From Belnapia rosea (GTDB lineage: Bacteria; Pseudomonadota; Alphaproteobacteria; Acetobacterales; Acetobacteraceae): a stretch of 64,000 nt of DNA. The position numbers and the translations under genes are program-made. Location: NCBI RefSeq assembly GCF_900101615.1, contig NZ_FMZX01000017.1:44521-108520 (forward strand), given 5' to 3'. The notes beneath the pieces were generated by a model. It saw only the letters and a program-made list of their open reading frames with translations, made no database searches and was not told the origin of the DNA. Position 1 is the first letter of the stretch. Each line of letters starts with the position of its first letter. This document shows, piece by piece, positions 41,033-49,750 of the stretch.

Positions 41033-42406
41033 TTACGCCCTGACAATATGTGGCCCGGCGAGGCCGAGCCGGGCGCAGACATTCCGGGTATCCACCAGCA
41101 GCGGCAGGGTGGCAGCCAGGGTCCGGTAATCCACGCCGTCATGGTCGGTGACGATCAGCCCGGCCTGGAATCCGGCCAGGGACTCGGCTGCGCCCGTGAT
41201 GGCATGGCGGCCCGCGAGGCCGGGATGCTCCGCCAGCGGCGGGATGATCGGCACCAGCGGGTCGAGGTGGCGGATCTCGGCGCCGCGCGACTCCAGCATC
41301 TCCATGAGCTGCAGGGCGGGGCTGTGGCGCAGATCCTCGAGGTTGCGCTTGTAGCCGAGGCCGATGACGAGGATGCGGCTGCCGCGGAGCCCCCTGCCCT
41401 GCTGGCGGTCCAGCGCCTCGGCCAGCCGGTCCAGCACATGGCGGGGCATGGCGGCGTTGATCTCGCTGGCGAGGTCGATGAAGCGGGTGGCAACCCCATG
41501 CGCCCGGGCCTGCCAGGCGAGGTAGTGCGGGTCGATCGGGATGCAGTGGCCGCCGAGCCCGGGCCCCGGGAAGAACGGCATATAGCCGAAGGGCTTGGTC
41601 CGGGCGGCCTCGATGACCTCCCAGACATCGATGCCCATGGCGTCGAAGACCAGCTTCAGCTCGTTCATCAGGGCGATGTTCACGGCGCGGAAGGTGTTCT
41701 CGGTGAGCTTCACCGCCTCCGCCACATCGGCCGAGGCAACGGGGACGGTGCGGCTGACGACGGCGCCATACAGGGCAAGGGCCAGGTCGAGCGAGGCGGG
41801 GTCGGTGCCGCCGATGACGCGGGGGATGCTGGCGGTGGGGTGCTGGGCATTGCCGGGGTCCTCCCGCTCCGGCGCATGGGCGAGGAAGAAATCCTGCCCG
41901 CAGCGGAGGCCGGTCTCCTCCAGAATGGGACGCATCACCAGGCGGGTGGTGCCGGGATAGCTGGTCGATTCCAGCACGATGAGCTGGCCGGGGCGGAGCG
42001 TCGCCGCAATGCGGCAGGTGGCGGCCTCGACGGCTGAAAGGTCGGGCTCCCGGTGCGGTCCGAGGGGCGTGGGAACACAGACCAGCACGGCATCGGCCTC
42101 GGCGAGGCCCTCGGCGGCGAAGCGGAGGCGGCCGGTGGCGAGGGCGCCCCGGATGACCTCCGCCGGAATCTGGCGCAGGGGGCTCCGGCCGGCGCCGAGC
42201 TGGGCGAGCCGCGCCGGGTCCGCATCGACTCCAAGGGTGTGGAAACCGGCCTCGACCAGGGCGAGGGTGAGCGGCAGGCCGACATAGCCGAGCCCGATGA
42301 CGGCCACCCTTGCCTGCCGGCTGCGGAACCGGGCAGCGAGCGCCTCGACCTGGACGGGAGGGCCGACCCGGAAGGGCAGCAGGGACGGAGGCAAGGTATC
42401 CGGCAT
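41033..42406 (-). CDS. Nucleotide-sugar dehydrogenase (UDP-GlcNAc/UDP-ManNAc 6-dehydrogenase type, WbpA/TviB-like)
   Basis: 457 residues. The Rossmann loop is RVAVIGLGYVGLPLTLALVEAG (about 34-55). The catalytic Cys lies in PGPGLGGHCIPIDPHYL (about 290-306), with KLTENTFRAVNIALMNEL before it. ILVIGLGYKRNLEDLRHSPAL lies in the C-terminal domain. It oxidises a UDP-sugar to the uronic acid for surface polysaccharide or glycan synthesis. The start MPDTLPPSLLPF was chosen over a longer frame. Divergent from the methyltransferase gene and next to the glycosyltransferase/RTX locus. Confidence 0.93.
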   Translation of the reverse strand: MPDTLPPSLLPFRVGPPVQVEALAARFRSRQARVAVIGLGYVGLPLTLALVEAGFHTLGVDADPARLAQLGAGRSPLRQIPAEVIRGALATGRLRFAAEGLAEADAVLVCVPTPLGPHREPDLSAVEAATCRIAATLRPGQLIVLESTSYPGTTRLVMRPILEETGLRCGQDFFLAHAPEREDPGNAQHPTASIPRVIGGTDPASLDLALALYGAVVSRTVPVASADVAEAVKLTENTFRAVNIALMNELKLVFDAMGIDVWEVIEAARTKPFGYMPFFPGPGLGGHCIPIDPHYLAWQARAHGVATRFIDLASEINAAMPRHVLDRLAEALDRQQGRGLRGSRILVIGLGYKRNLEDLRHSPALQLMEMLESRGAEIRHLDPLVPIIPPLAEHPGLAGRHAITGAAESLAGFQAGLIVTDHDGVDYRTLAATLPLLVDTRNVCARLGLAGPHIVRA

Positions 42407-42566
42407 GCGGCATTCTTGCGATATCGTTACGTTCAGATCAACCCAGATCGGAACGACTCGTGATCCGCGCAATGCTTGCTGGGCTTAGCCCGGCGCAGCG
42501 GGTACTCCGGCACTGGCTGGGGGCATGGTCCGCCAGCAGGACAGCCTCCGCTTCCGGGGATCATGC

Positions 42567-43349
42567 ATGAGTCGCAAGCTCCACAGCGTTGCCAGCTATG
42601 AGCAGTGGGTGACCTACCTCCTGGCGAATTTCCCCGAGGAGAAGGCGATCTCCATCGCGGTGGGCGGCGACTATGAGGATATCGGCGTCTACGAGCATGC
42701 GCTGCTGCGGACGCATGGGTTGCGGGACGATTCATTCGTGGTCGATGTCGGCTGCGGCTCCGGCCGGCTGGCCAATCAGCTCAAGCGCTACCCGGCGCTG
42801 CGCTATCTGGGGACGGACCCGGTGCCGCAGCTGGTCGACTATGCACAGCGCAAGACGGGGCGGGAGGATTTCCGGTTCCTGGTGGAGAAGGAGAACCGCG
42901 TGCCGGTCGAGGCCGGACATGCCGACCTCGTGGTGTTCTTCTCCGTCTTCACCCACCTGCTCCATGAGGAATCCTATGCCTATCTCGAGGCGGCACGGGA
43001 TGCCTTGCGGCCAGGCGGGCGGGTGATCTTCTCCTTCCTGGAATTCGCGGTGCCGGTGAACTGGCCGATCTTCCAGAATTGCGTGGCCTGGGCGCGCAGC
43101 CAGGCTCTGGCCGGGCATCTCAACATCTTCCTGCACCGGGCCGATCTGCGGATCTGGGCCGAGAGGCTGGGCTTCAACGTGGTGGAGATGCTCTACGGCG
43201 ACCAGCCGATCGTCGCCGTGGATGCGGATTCGGCCAGCGACCGGGTGCCGCCGGGGCGCTATCCGCTCGGCCAGTCGCTCTGCGTGCTGCGGAAGCCGCA
43301 GCCGGGCGAGGCGGTGCAGCCGGCGGCGGTGGTGCGGGAGGGGGCATGA
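42567..43349 (+). CDS. Class I SAM-dependent methyltransferase
   Basis: 260 residues. Motif I is FVVDVGCGSGRLANQL (about 53-68), motif II YLGTDPVPQLVDYA, and motif IV ADLVVFFSVFTHLLHEESY. DALRPGGRVIFSFLEF is the post-motif loop. The start follows GGGGAT. It may methylate a sugar, lipid-linked glycan or protein of the nearby surface locus; the substrate is unassigned. A pair of oppositely oriented terminators follows. Confidence 0.9.
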   Translation: MSRKLHSVASYEQWVTYLLANFPEEKAISIAVGGDYEDIGVYEHALLRTHGLRDDSFVVDVGCGSGRLANQLKRYPALRYLGTDPVPQLVDYAQRKTGREDFRFLVEKENRVPVEAGHADLVVFFSVFTHLLHEESYAYLEAARDALRPGGRVIFSFLEFAVPVNWPIFQNCVAWARSQALAGHLNIFLHRADLRIWAERLGFNVVEMLYGDQPIVAVDADSASDRVPPGRYPLGQSLCVLRKPQPGEAVQPAAVVREGA

Positions 43350-43353
43350 AAAA

Positions 43354-43377
43354 GGGCCGGGCCTTGCGGCCCGGCCC
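43354..43377 (-). terminator. Rho-independent terminator for the large RTX gene
   Basis: Ten-bp perfect stem GGGCCGGGCC / GGCCCGGCCC with a TTGC loop. On the minus strand it is directly followed by a TTTTT run, 45 bp past the RTX stop. It overlaps nothing coding. Confidence 0.8.
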
Positions 43378-43395
43378 CGATCGGGATGGCAGGAT

Positions 43396-43422
43396 GCGGG
43401 GGCACGGGGCCCCCGCCCTTTT
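43396..43422 (+). terminator. Rho-independent terminator for the methyltransferase gene
   Basis: Eight-bp perfect stem GCGGGGGC / GCCCCCGC with a 5-nt loop, followed on the plus strand by CCTTTTC. It reaches the last codon of the convergent RTX gene. Confidence 0.75.
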
Positions 43423-46184
43423 CAGTAGAAGTCGTAATCGCTGACCGTGATCGGCTGGCCGTCCTGGGTCAGGATGAAGACCTGGTTGCCCCCGACGGTG
43501 ATGGTGTCGCCGCTCTCGTTGATCTCCACCACCAGACCGGCCTTGAAGCTCAGCTTGTCCTGGCCGACCTCGAAGTCGAGGACGATGTCGCCGCCGAAGT
43601 CACCCTCGAAGCGGAACACGTCGGCGCCGGCGCCGCCGGTGAGGACATCGTCGCCGGTGCCACCGACGAGGGTGTCGTTGCCGCCACCGCCATTGATCTC
43701 GTCATTGCCAGCCGCACCGTCCAGCAGGTTGCCGATATCGTCGCCCGTGATGGTGTCGGAACCGCTGCCGGTCGTCACACCCTCGATGGAGACGAGATTG
43801 ACATCGGAGGCCGGGCTGATGGGCTGGGTAAGATCGACCACCAGGTTGGACGTCTCGTAGCTCTGGTCGAAGGTATCGAAGCCACTGCCGCCCACGAAGG
43901 TGTTGATGGTGCCGACGGTGTAGATGGTCATGAAGTCGGCACCGATGACCACGCCGTCGCCCTGGATCGTGACGGGCGATGCGACCTTCTCGAAGCTCAG
44001 GGTGTTGTAGCCGCTGCCGCCATCGACGGTGTCGTCACCCTCGCCCACCAGGAAGATATCGTCGCCGCCGCCGCCGTTCAGCTCGTCATTGCCGGCGCCG
44101 CCATCGATGCGGTTGCCGGCATCGTCACCGGTGATGGTGTCCGAACCGCTGCCGGCCAGCACGCCTTCGACCGAGCGGAGGTTCAGGTCGAAAGCCGGGC
44201 TGAAGGGCTGCGTGAGGTCGATCGCCAGGTTGGACGTCTCGGCGCTCAGGTCGAGGATGTCGAAACCATCGCCACCATTCAGCTCACCGGTCAGGAAGCC
44301 GAGGAAGGTGTCATTGCCCTCGCCACCATAAGCGGTGTCGCTGCCGCCACCCGCGACGAGAAGGTCATCACCCAGGCCGGCATCCAGGAAGTTGCTGCCG
44401 GCACCACCTCCAAGCGTATCATTCCCTTCGCCGCCGTAGACCGTATCGTTGCCGATATCGCCATCGATGCTGTCGGCCCCGGCATTCCCGGCGATGTAAT
44501 CGTCGCCATCGTCGCCAGTGATCGTGTCAGCGCCCGCACCACCGACGACCGTGTCGTTATCGGCGCCACCACCGAGAGCGGCTCCGTCGTCGCCACCGAA
44601 GATGCTGTCGGATCCGGCACCGCCGTCGATCGTATCGGCACCGCCGTTGCCGATGATGTAATCGGCGCCGTCGTCGCCGGTCATGCTGTCAGCGCCCGCG
44701 CTGCCATTGATGATATCGGCGTCCGCACCGCCATGAAGGGTGCCGCTGCCGTAGATCACATCGGCGCCTGCGCCGCCGTCGATCGTATCGGCACCGCCGT
44801 TGCCGACGAGCCAGTCATCACCGGCATCACCGGTGATGCTGTCAGCGCCCGAGCTGCCGGTGACGACGTCGGCACCCGCGCCACCCTGCAGGGTGCCGCT
44901 GCCGTTGATGTTATCGGAGCCTTCGCCGCCATCGATCAGGTCGGCGCCGCCATTGCCGACGATCCAGTCATCACCATCGTCACCGGTGATGCTGTCAGCG
45001 CCCGCGCTGCCATTGATGGCATCGGCATCCGCACCGCCATGGATGGTGCCGCTGCCGTAGATGGTATCCAGCCCCGCACCGCCGTCGATCGTATCGGCGC
45101 CGCCATTGCCGGCGATGTAGTCAGCGTCGTCGTTACCGGCGATGCTGTCGGCGCTCTCGCTGCCGATGATGACGTCGGCGCCCGCACCACCTTGCAGGGT
45201 GCCGCTGCCGAAGATGGTATCAGCACCTTCACCACCATCGATCGTGTCGGCGCCGCCATTGCCGATGATGTAATCGGCGCCGTCGTCGCCGGTGATGCTG
45301 TCAGCGCCCGAGCTGCCGTTGATGGTATCGGCGTCCGCACCACCATGGATGGTGCCGCTGCCGTTGATGTTATCGGCCCCTGCACCGCCATCGATCGTGT
45401 CGGCGCCGCCACTGCCTACGATCCAGTCATCACCATCGTCGCCAGCGATGTTGTCGGCGTCCGCGCTACCGATGACGACGTCGGCGCCCGCACCACCCTG
45501 CAGGATGCCGCGGCCATAGATGCTGTCGGCACCTTCGCCGCCACTGATCGTGTCAACGCCACCATTGCCGTTGATGTAATCGTTGCCGTCGTCGCCGGTG
45601 ATGCTGTCGGAGCCCGCGCCGCCGATGACCACGTCAGCGTCCGCGCCGCCCTGCAGGGTGCCGCTGCCGAAGATGGTATCCGAACCGACGCCACCATCAA
45701 TGGTGTCGGCACCGCCAAGGCCGTCGATATAGTCGTCGCCGTCGCCGCCGCTCAGGCTGTCGGCCTGGCCGTCATTGCTGCCGACGATAAGGTCGTTGCC
45801 GAGACCGCCATCGACCGTCGAGGCGCCAACGCCGGCAAAGAGCGTATCATTGCCGAGACCGCCCAGGATGGTGTCGGCACCGAGGTTGCCATAGACATAG
45901 TCGTTGCCGTCGCCGGCAATGATGCTGTCGGCGCCAGCGCTGCCGATGATGGTATCGGCCTCGGTGCCACCATCGACCGTCGCGCCGGAGTTGCTGTTGG
46001 CGAGATAGATGAAGTCGAGGCCTGCGCCACCGCTCACCGAATCCGCACCACCGCCATCGCCGTAGATGGTGTCGTTGCCATTGCCGCCCGAGACGGTGTC
46101 CTGACCGGTGAGCATGTAGATCAGGTCGTCATCCGACGTACCCGGAATGCTATCGGACCCGAACGTCCCAACAATGTTTGCCAT
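43422..46184 (-). CDS. Large RTX (hemolysin-type calcium-binding) repeat protein, probable type I secretion substrate
   Basis: 920 residues. No signal peptide. Almost the entire length is built of GGxGxDxUx nonapeptides (GGNGNDTIYG, GDDGNDYINGN and so on) that form calcium-bound parallel beta-rolls. Residues 157-513 are seven copies of a 51-residue unit (see separate repeat entry). Two similar C-terminal segments (each containing ETSNLxxDLTQPxSPAxDxNL, near 690 and 800) follow. The tail resembles type I secretion signals (VFRFEGDFGGDIVLDFEVGQDKLSF). The start MANIVGTFGSD has GGAGG upstream. The ABC/HlyD genes at 51.7-56.5 kb are the likely exporter. No enzymatic domain is visible, so an adhesin, matrix or surface-layer role is inferred. 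Confidence 0.93.
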   Translation of the reverse strand: MANIVGTFGSDSIPGTSDDDLIYMLTGQDTVSGGNGNDTIYGDGGGADSVSGGAGLDFIYLANSNSGATVDGGTEADTIIGSAGADSIIAGDGNDYVYGNLGADTILGGLGNDTLFAGVGASTVDGGLGNDLIVGSNDGQADSLSGGDGDDYIDGLGGADTIDGGVGSDTIFGSGTLQGGADADVVIGGAGSDSITGDDGNDYINGNGGVDTISGGEGADSIYGRGILQGGAGADVVIGSADADNIAGDDGDDWIVGSGGADTIDGGAGADNINGSGTIHGGADADTINGSSGADSITGDDGADYIIGNGGADTIDGGEGADTIFGSGTLQGGAGADVIIGSESADSIAGNDDADYIAGNGGADTIDGGAGLDTIYGSGTIHGGADADAINGSAGADSITGDDGDDWIVGNGGADLIDGGEGSDNINGSGTLQGGAGADVVTGSSGADSITGDAGDDWLVGNGGADTIDGGAGADVIYGSGTLHGGADADIINGSAGADSMTGDDGADYIIGNGGADTIDGGAGSDSIFGGDDGAALGGGADNDTVVGGAGADTITGDDGDDYIAGNAGADSIDGDIGNDTVYGGEGNDTLGGGAGSNFLDAGLGDDLLVAGGGSDTAYGGEGNDTFLGFLTGELNGGDGFDILDLSAETSNLAIDLTQPFSPAFDLNLRSVEGVLAGSGSDTITGDDAGNRIDGGAGNDELNGGGGDDIFLVGEGDDTVDGGSGYNTLSFEKVASPVTIQGDGVVIGADFMTIYTVGTINTFVGGSGFDTFDQSYETSNLVVDLTQPISPASDVNLVSIEGVTTGSGSDTITGDDIGNLLDGAAGNDEINGGGGNDTLVGGTGDDVLTGGAGADVFRFEGDFGGDIVLDFEVGQDKLSFKAGLVVEINESGDTITVGGNQVFILTQDGQPITVSDYDFY
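44646..45716 (-). repeat. Tandem 153-bp coding repeat array in the large RTX gene
   Basis: Seven 153-bp (51-residue) units encode GGADTIDGG...GSGT(L/I)(Q/H)GG...GDDG.DYI.GN. A diverged 54-residue eighth unit follows (44484-44645). Units 2, 4 and 6 read LQGGAGADV, while units 3, 5 and 7 read (I/L)HGGADAD, so a 306-bp double unit has been repeated. High local identity makes slippage or recombination likely. Confidence 0.88.
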
Positions 46185-46616
46185 AAGGCGCCTCCGCAGC
46201 TCTGAAGCGAACGGGAGCCACCCCGCCTGGGACGCCCCATTCAACCGATACCCGGACTTTATACGTCGTTCACAACCGCTGGTGAAGGAGGCATGCCGTC
46301 TCAATTTGTACCGCTGATGGAAGCGTCGCCGGGAAACCTTCTGTTAAGATCAGGCCCCGCCACCCACTTCGCGACTTTGTGATATCGAAGTCGATACGGT
46401 TAGTCTCCTGCAAGAAGGTCGGCGGCATAAGGGAATTTACTAATTGTTGCGGCGCAGCAATGCCTCCTGCCCCCAGGCTCCGGCAGCACACTCTCTGGTG
46501 TAAAGACTTGTCGCCAGCAGTGCCTCCAGATTGACCAAAGCGCAACCGCTGGTTAAAGGTTACCCCCATTGAACGGCGCCTTACCGGTGCCTGACATCGG
46601 CGATGGGGTGGTGGTC
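46185..46616. other. Divergent promoter region between the two RTX genes
   Basis: 432 bp without a supported gene and visibly more AT-rich than the coding sequence. An 11-bp sequence CAACCGCTGGT occurs twice in the same orientation (46273-46283 and 46543-46553), followed by GAAGG and TAAAGG respectively. The second copy begins 74 bp before the plus-strand start. The first lies about 90 bp upstream of the minus-strand start. These could bind a shared regulator. Open frames here have no family features. Confidence 0.5.
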
Positions 46617-47462
46617 ATGGCAGATTTTGCTTCGATAGCGGGCGGTGGAGGGGCTGAGATCCCTTTCAGCAATGTGCTGGGTGGGGTCGATGCCTTCTAT
46701 CACATCGAGACCGGCGGGCTCTTCCTCGACCGCAGCTTCGCTACCGGCCATACCCGTGTCGATGCCACCGAGGCGACCGGCGGGATCGCCTTCAAGGACA
46801 GCTCGGTCGGCAATAACAGCCCCGAGTGGGTCTTTGAGGGCAGCAGGCATGCCGACACGGTCAACGCCGGCGGTGGCGATGACAGCATCCTCGCTGGCGC
46901 GGGCAACAACTACGTCAGCGGTGGCGACGGCAATGACACGATCATAGCCGGCGCCGACAATGACACTCTGCTCGGTGGTGCTGGCAACGACCAGATCTTC
47001 GGCGGTGACGGCAACAACAGCATCCAGGGTGGCGACGGCGACGACACCCTCGCTGGCGGCTCGGGCAGCGATTACATCTCCGGCGGCAGCGGCTCCGACA
47101 GCATCTGGGGCGGCGCTGGTAACGACACCCTGCTGGGCGGCGACGGCAATGATAGCCTCGCGGGCGGTGCGGGCGATGACATGCTCATGGGTGGTGCCGG
47201 CAACGACGTCTTCTCCTACGAGGCGGGCTATGGCGGCGCCGACACGATCGTCGGCTTCAGCTACGGCGATGTCGTGCAGATCAAGGCCGGCATGGATGGC
47301 GTCTCGAGCCTCGACGATCTCGACGGCAAGATCACCGTCGAGGGCAGCAGCGTGAAGATCAGCCTGGGCAGCGGCGATACCATCGTCATCAAGGGCATCA
47401 CGGGCACCAGCGCGGCCGATCTCGCGGCCAATCCGGAGCAGTGGATCAAGATCGCACCCTGA
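46617..47462 (+). CDS. Short RTX calcium-binding protein, probable type I secretion substrate
   Basis: 281 residues. Residues 1-85 form a non-repetitive N-terminal domain with FYHIETGGLFLDRSFATGHTRVDATEATGGI. Residues about 90-205 hold at least ten GGxGxDxUx nonapeptides (GGAGNDTLLGG, GGDGNDSLAGG). The last 75 residues are a secretion-signal-like domain (VFSYEAGYGGADTIVGFSYGD, ISLGSGDTIVIKGI). No Sec signal. Start ATG at 46617; a TTG 16 codons upstream is possible. It heads a run of plus-strand genes that includes the presumed exporter. Confidence 0.88.
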   Translation: MADFASIAGGGGAEIPFSNVLGGVDAFYHIETGGLFLDRSFATGHTRVDATEATGGIAFKDSSVGNNSPEWVFEGSRHADTVNAGGGDDSILAGAGNNYVSGGDGNDTIIAGADNDTLLGGAGNDQIFGGDGNNSIQGGDGDDTLAGGSGSDYISGGSGSDSIWGGAGNDTLLGGDGNDSLAGGAGDDMLMGGAGNDVFSYEAGYGGADTIVGFSYGDVVQIKAGMDGVSSLDDLDGKITVEGSSVKISLGSGDTIVIKGITGTSAADLAANPEQWIKIAP

Positions 47463-47512
47463 TCCTCGCCAGGGTAAAGACAGCGGAAACCTTTCGCTGA
47501 TACCCGTGTCTC

Positions 47513-49747
47513 ATGAAGACGGGGGCAAGGGTTCTGGATACTTTCGACCCAATGCCGGCGACATCTTCGGATGTCGCCGGTTCCGCTTCTGCCGCCCTGC
47601 TGACCCTCTCGCCGGCCGTCGTCCTGCTGGCCTTCCAGGGCAGGTTGCCGGGCATCGACATGGGCAGCCTGTCGCTGGCCTCGGCCCTCGGGCCCATCGA
47701 GCCGCCGATGTCCTGGCAGACCGTGCCAGGGACCGAGCCGCAGCTCTCCCTTCTCATCGTTCGTGCCCAGCCCGGCCTCGCCGCCGGCGAGCCGCTGCAG
47801 GCCGCCGATGACGCCGGCGGGCGGCTTCGGGTGGTGCCTGTCGCCGCCGAGGGTATCGGCGCGCTGCTGGGGCCGCTCCTGCCCCCTGCCCTGGCCCGCG
47901 TGGCCGGCTTCGTCGCCTCGCGCGGGCGGCGGCTGTTCCGGGGCACCGAGGATGCCGCTTTGGCCGGGGCCTGCCACGCCATCGCCAGCCTCGGCCAGTC
48001 GGCCGAGCACAGGGCCGTGCCGGTGGCGCGCTGCGGGGCGGATGCGGTGCTCTGGGCGCTGCCGCGCGGCCTGCCGGCGGCACCCGCCATCTCCTTCGTC
48101 CTCGGCCGGGGCCGCATGCGCCAGGTCAGCCATACGGGCGGCGCGCTGATCCTCACCGAGGAGGGGTTCGAGGACGGATTCCTGTTGCCGGGCGGGGCGG
48201 AGGGGCCGATCCACCTGGCGCCCCCTGCTGGACGTCTGCCGACCCTCGGTGAGCTCTCGCGCCGCACCGATGCGCCCGGCCGCGCGCTCTACCGCAGCGC
48301 GACCACCGAGCTTGCCCGCCGCGCCGTGACCGAGGAGGAGGCGCGGCGGCTGCTGCGCGACCATCAGCTGCTGGTGCCGGCGCAGCCCGCCACGCTGATG
48401 AGCCAAGCCGAGGAGCCCTTCGGCGGCGCGCTCGAACTGGCGCTCGACGACCATGGCGGCGGGCTCTTCCTCCGCGGCTGGCTGCGGGACCCGCTGGGGC
48501 TGGTGGCCAGGCTGACGCTGCAGGGGCGATTCGGCGAGCAGCGGCTGGCGATGGCGGAGCTGCTGCGCTTCCCGCGGCCGGACCTCGTCAAGAAATTCGC
48601 CGAGTCCCCGCATGGCAGCCCGGGCCTCAAGGCCGGCTTCATCGCCCACCTGCCGCGCGTGGCGCTGCGGCCTTCGGCGCAGTGGCGGCTGAAGGTAGAG
48701 CTGAGCACGGGGGAGGAGGTCTCTCTCCTGGCCCCGCCGGCCATCACCACGCCGCTGCTGGCCCGCGACCGCGTGCTGGGCGGCATCGCCCCGGTGCATG
48801 TCACGCCGGAGATCATGGCCCGCTGCATCGCCCCGCCGGTCGAGCGGCTGCACCGCCGGGTGATGGCAGCCCGGCAGGCGCCGGAGGTGGTACGGATCGG
48901 GACGCCGGTGGCGGCGCCGGCGGTCAGCCTGGTGGTGCCGATCTACCGCAACGTCTTCTACCTCCGCCACCAGCTCGCCGCCTTCGCGCGGGATCCGGGC
49001 CTGCGCGAGGCGGAGGTGATCTATGTGCTCGACAGCCCCGAGCAGCGGGAGGATGTCGAGCACAATCTGCGCGGCTATCACGGCATCACCAGGATGCCGG
49101 TGACGCTCGTCGTGCAGCCGACCAATTACGGGTATGGCAGCGCCTGCAATGCCGGCACGGCGGAGGCACGGGCGCCGGTCGTGCTGCTGCTGAACTCCGA
49201 TGTGGTGCCGGCCCGCCGTGGTTGGGCCCGGCCGCTGCTGGAGGTGCTCGAGGCGGCGCCGCAGCTGGCGGCGGTGGGGCCGAAGCTGCTCTACGGCAAC
49301 GACTCGCTGCAGCATGCCGGGCTGTATTTCGAGCAGATCGGCGGCATGGGCGAATGGTACAACAGCCACTACCACAAGGGCCTGCCACGGCATTACCCGG
49401 CCGCGACGCATGCGCGGGAGGTGCCGGGCGTGACCGGCGCCGCTTTCTGCGTGCGCCGCGCTGCGCTCGAGGCGGTGGGCGGCGTCACCACCGACTATGT
49501 GGTGGGTGACTACGAGGATTCAGATCTCTGCCTCAAGCTGCGCGCCGCGGGGCATGGCATCGGCTATGTGCCGGCATCCGAGCTCTACCACTTCGAGCGG
49601 CAGTCGATCGCCCTGCATGGCGGCTACGCCCGCACCCTGGCGGCCGCCTATAACCGTGGCCTGCACCACCGCCGTTGGGCCCCCGATATGGAGGCGCTGA
49701 TGGCGCGGGACTGGCCACTGGACACCATCCCCAGCGGGGCGGGCTGA
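47513..49747 (+). CDS. Glycosyltransferase family 2 protein with long N-terminal region
   Basis: 744 residues. The GT2 (GT-A) domain occupies about 470-710: VSLVVPIYRNVFYLRHQL (471-488), the nucleotide-binding LLLNSDVVPARRGW (558-571; SD in the DxD position), and the acceptor/catalytic region VVGDYEDSDLCLKLRAAGHGI. Residues 1-300 match nothing I recognise. Residues about 305-385 form a beta-rich module (RGWLRDPLGLVARLTLQG...RPDLVKK...GFIAHLP) that also appears in the protein at 50997. The sugar and acceptor are unknown; RTX or matrix glycosylation or polysaccharide synthesis is inferred from context. Confidence 0.9.
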   Translation: MKTGARVLDTFDPMPATSSDVAGSASAALLTLSPAVVLLAFQGRLPGIDMGSLSLASALGPIEPPMSWQTVPGTEPQLSLLIVRAQPGLAAGEPLQAADDAGGRLRVVPVAAEGIGALLGPLLPPALARVAGFVASRGRRLFRGTEDAALAGACHAIASLGQSAEHRAVPVARCGADAVLWALPRGLPAAPAISFVLGRGRMRQVSHTGGALILTEEGFEDGFLLPGGAEGPIHLAPPAGRLPTLGELSRRTDAPGRALYRSATTELARRAVTEEEARRLLRDHQLLVPAQPATLMSQAEEPFGGALELALDDHGGGLFLRGWLRDPLGLVARLTLQGRFGEQRLAMAELLRFPRPDLVKKFAESPHGSPGLKAGFIAHLPRVALRPSAQWRLKVELSTGEEVSLLAPPAITTPLLARDRVLGGIAPVHVTPEIMARCIAPPVERLHRRVMAARQAPEVVRIGTPVAAPAVSLVVPIYRNVFYLRHQLAAFARDPGLREAEVIYVLDSPEQREDVEHNLRGYHGITRMPVTLVVQPTNYGYGSACNAGTAEARAPVVLLLNSDVVPARRGWARPLLEVLEAAPQLAAVGPKLLYGNDSLQHAGLYFEQIGGMGEWYNSHYHKGLPRHYPAATHAREVPGVTGAAFCVRRAALEAVGGVTTDYVVGDYEDSDLCLKLRAAGHGIGYVPASELYHFERQSIALHGGYARTLAAAYNRGLHHRRWAPDMEALMARDWPLDTIPSGAG

Positions 49748-49750
49748 CCC

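Noticed and set aside
44646..45716. Regular 153-bp repeats considered as a CRISPR array
   Set aside because: The period is coding (51 codons), there are no unique spacers of CRISPR length, and the repeats translate to RTX motifs.
43422..46205. Plus-strand 900-residue frame antisense to the RTX gene
   Set aside because: A shadow of the repetitive RTX coding sequence (repeating Ala/Val/Asp-rich units); the minus strand has the ribosome-binding site and calcium-binding motifs.
46270..46569. Minus-strand frame in the RTX intergenic region
   Set aside because: No Shine-Dalgarno, biased composition or family similarity; it spans the probable promoters and the repeated element.
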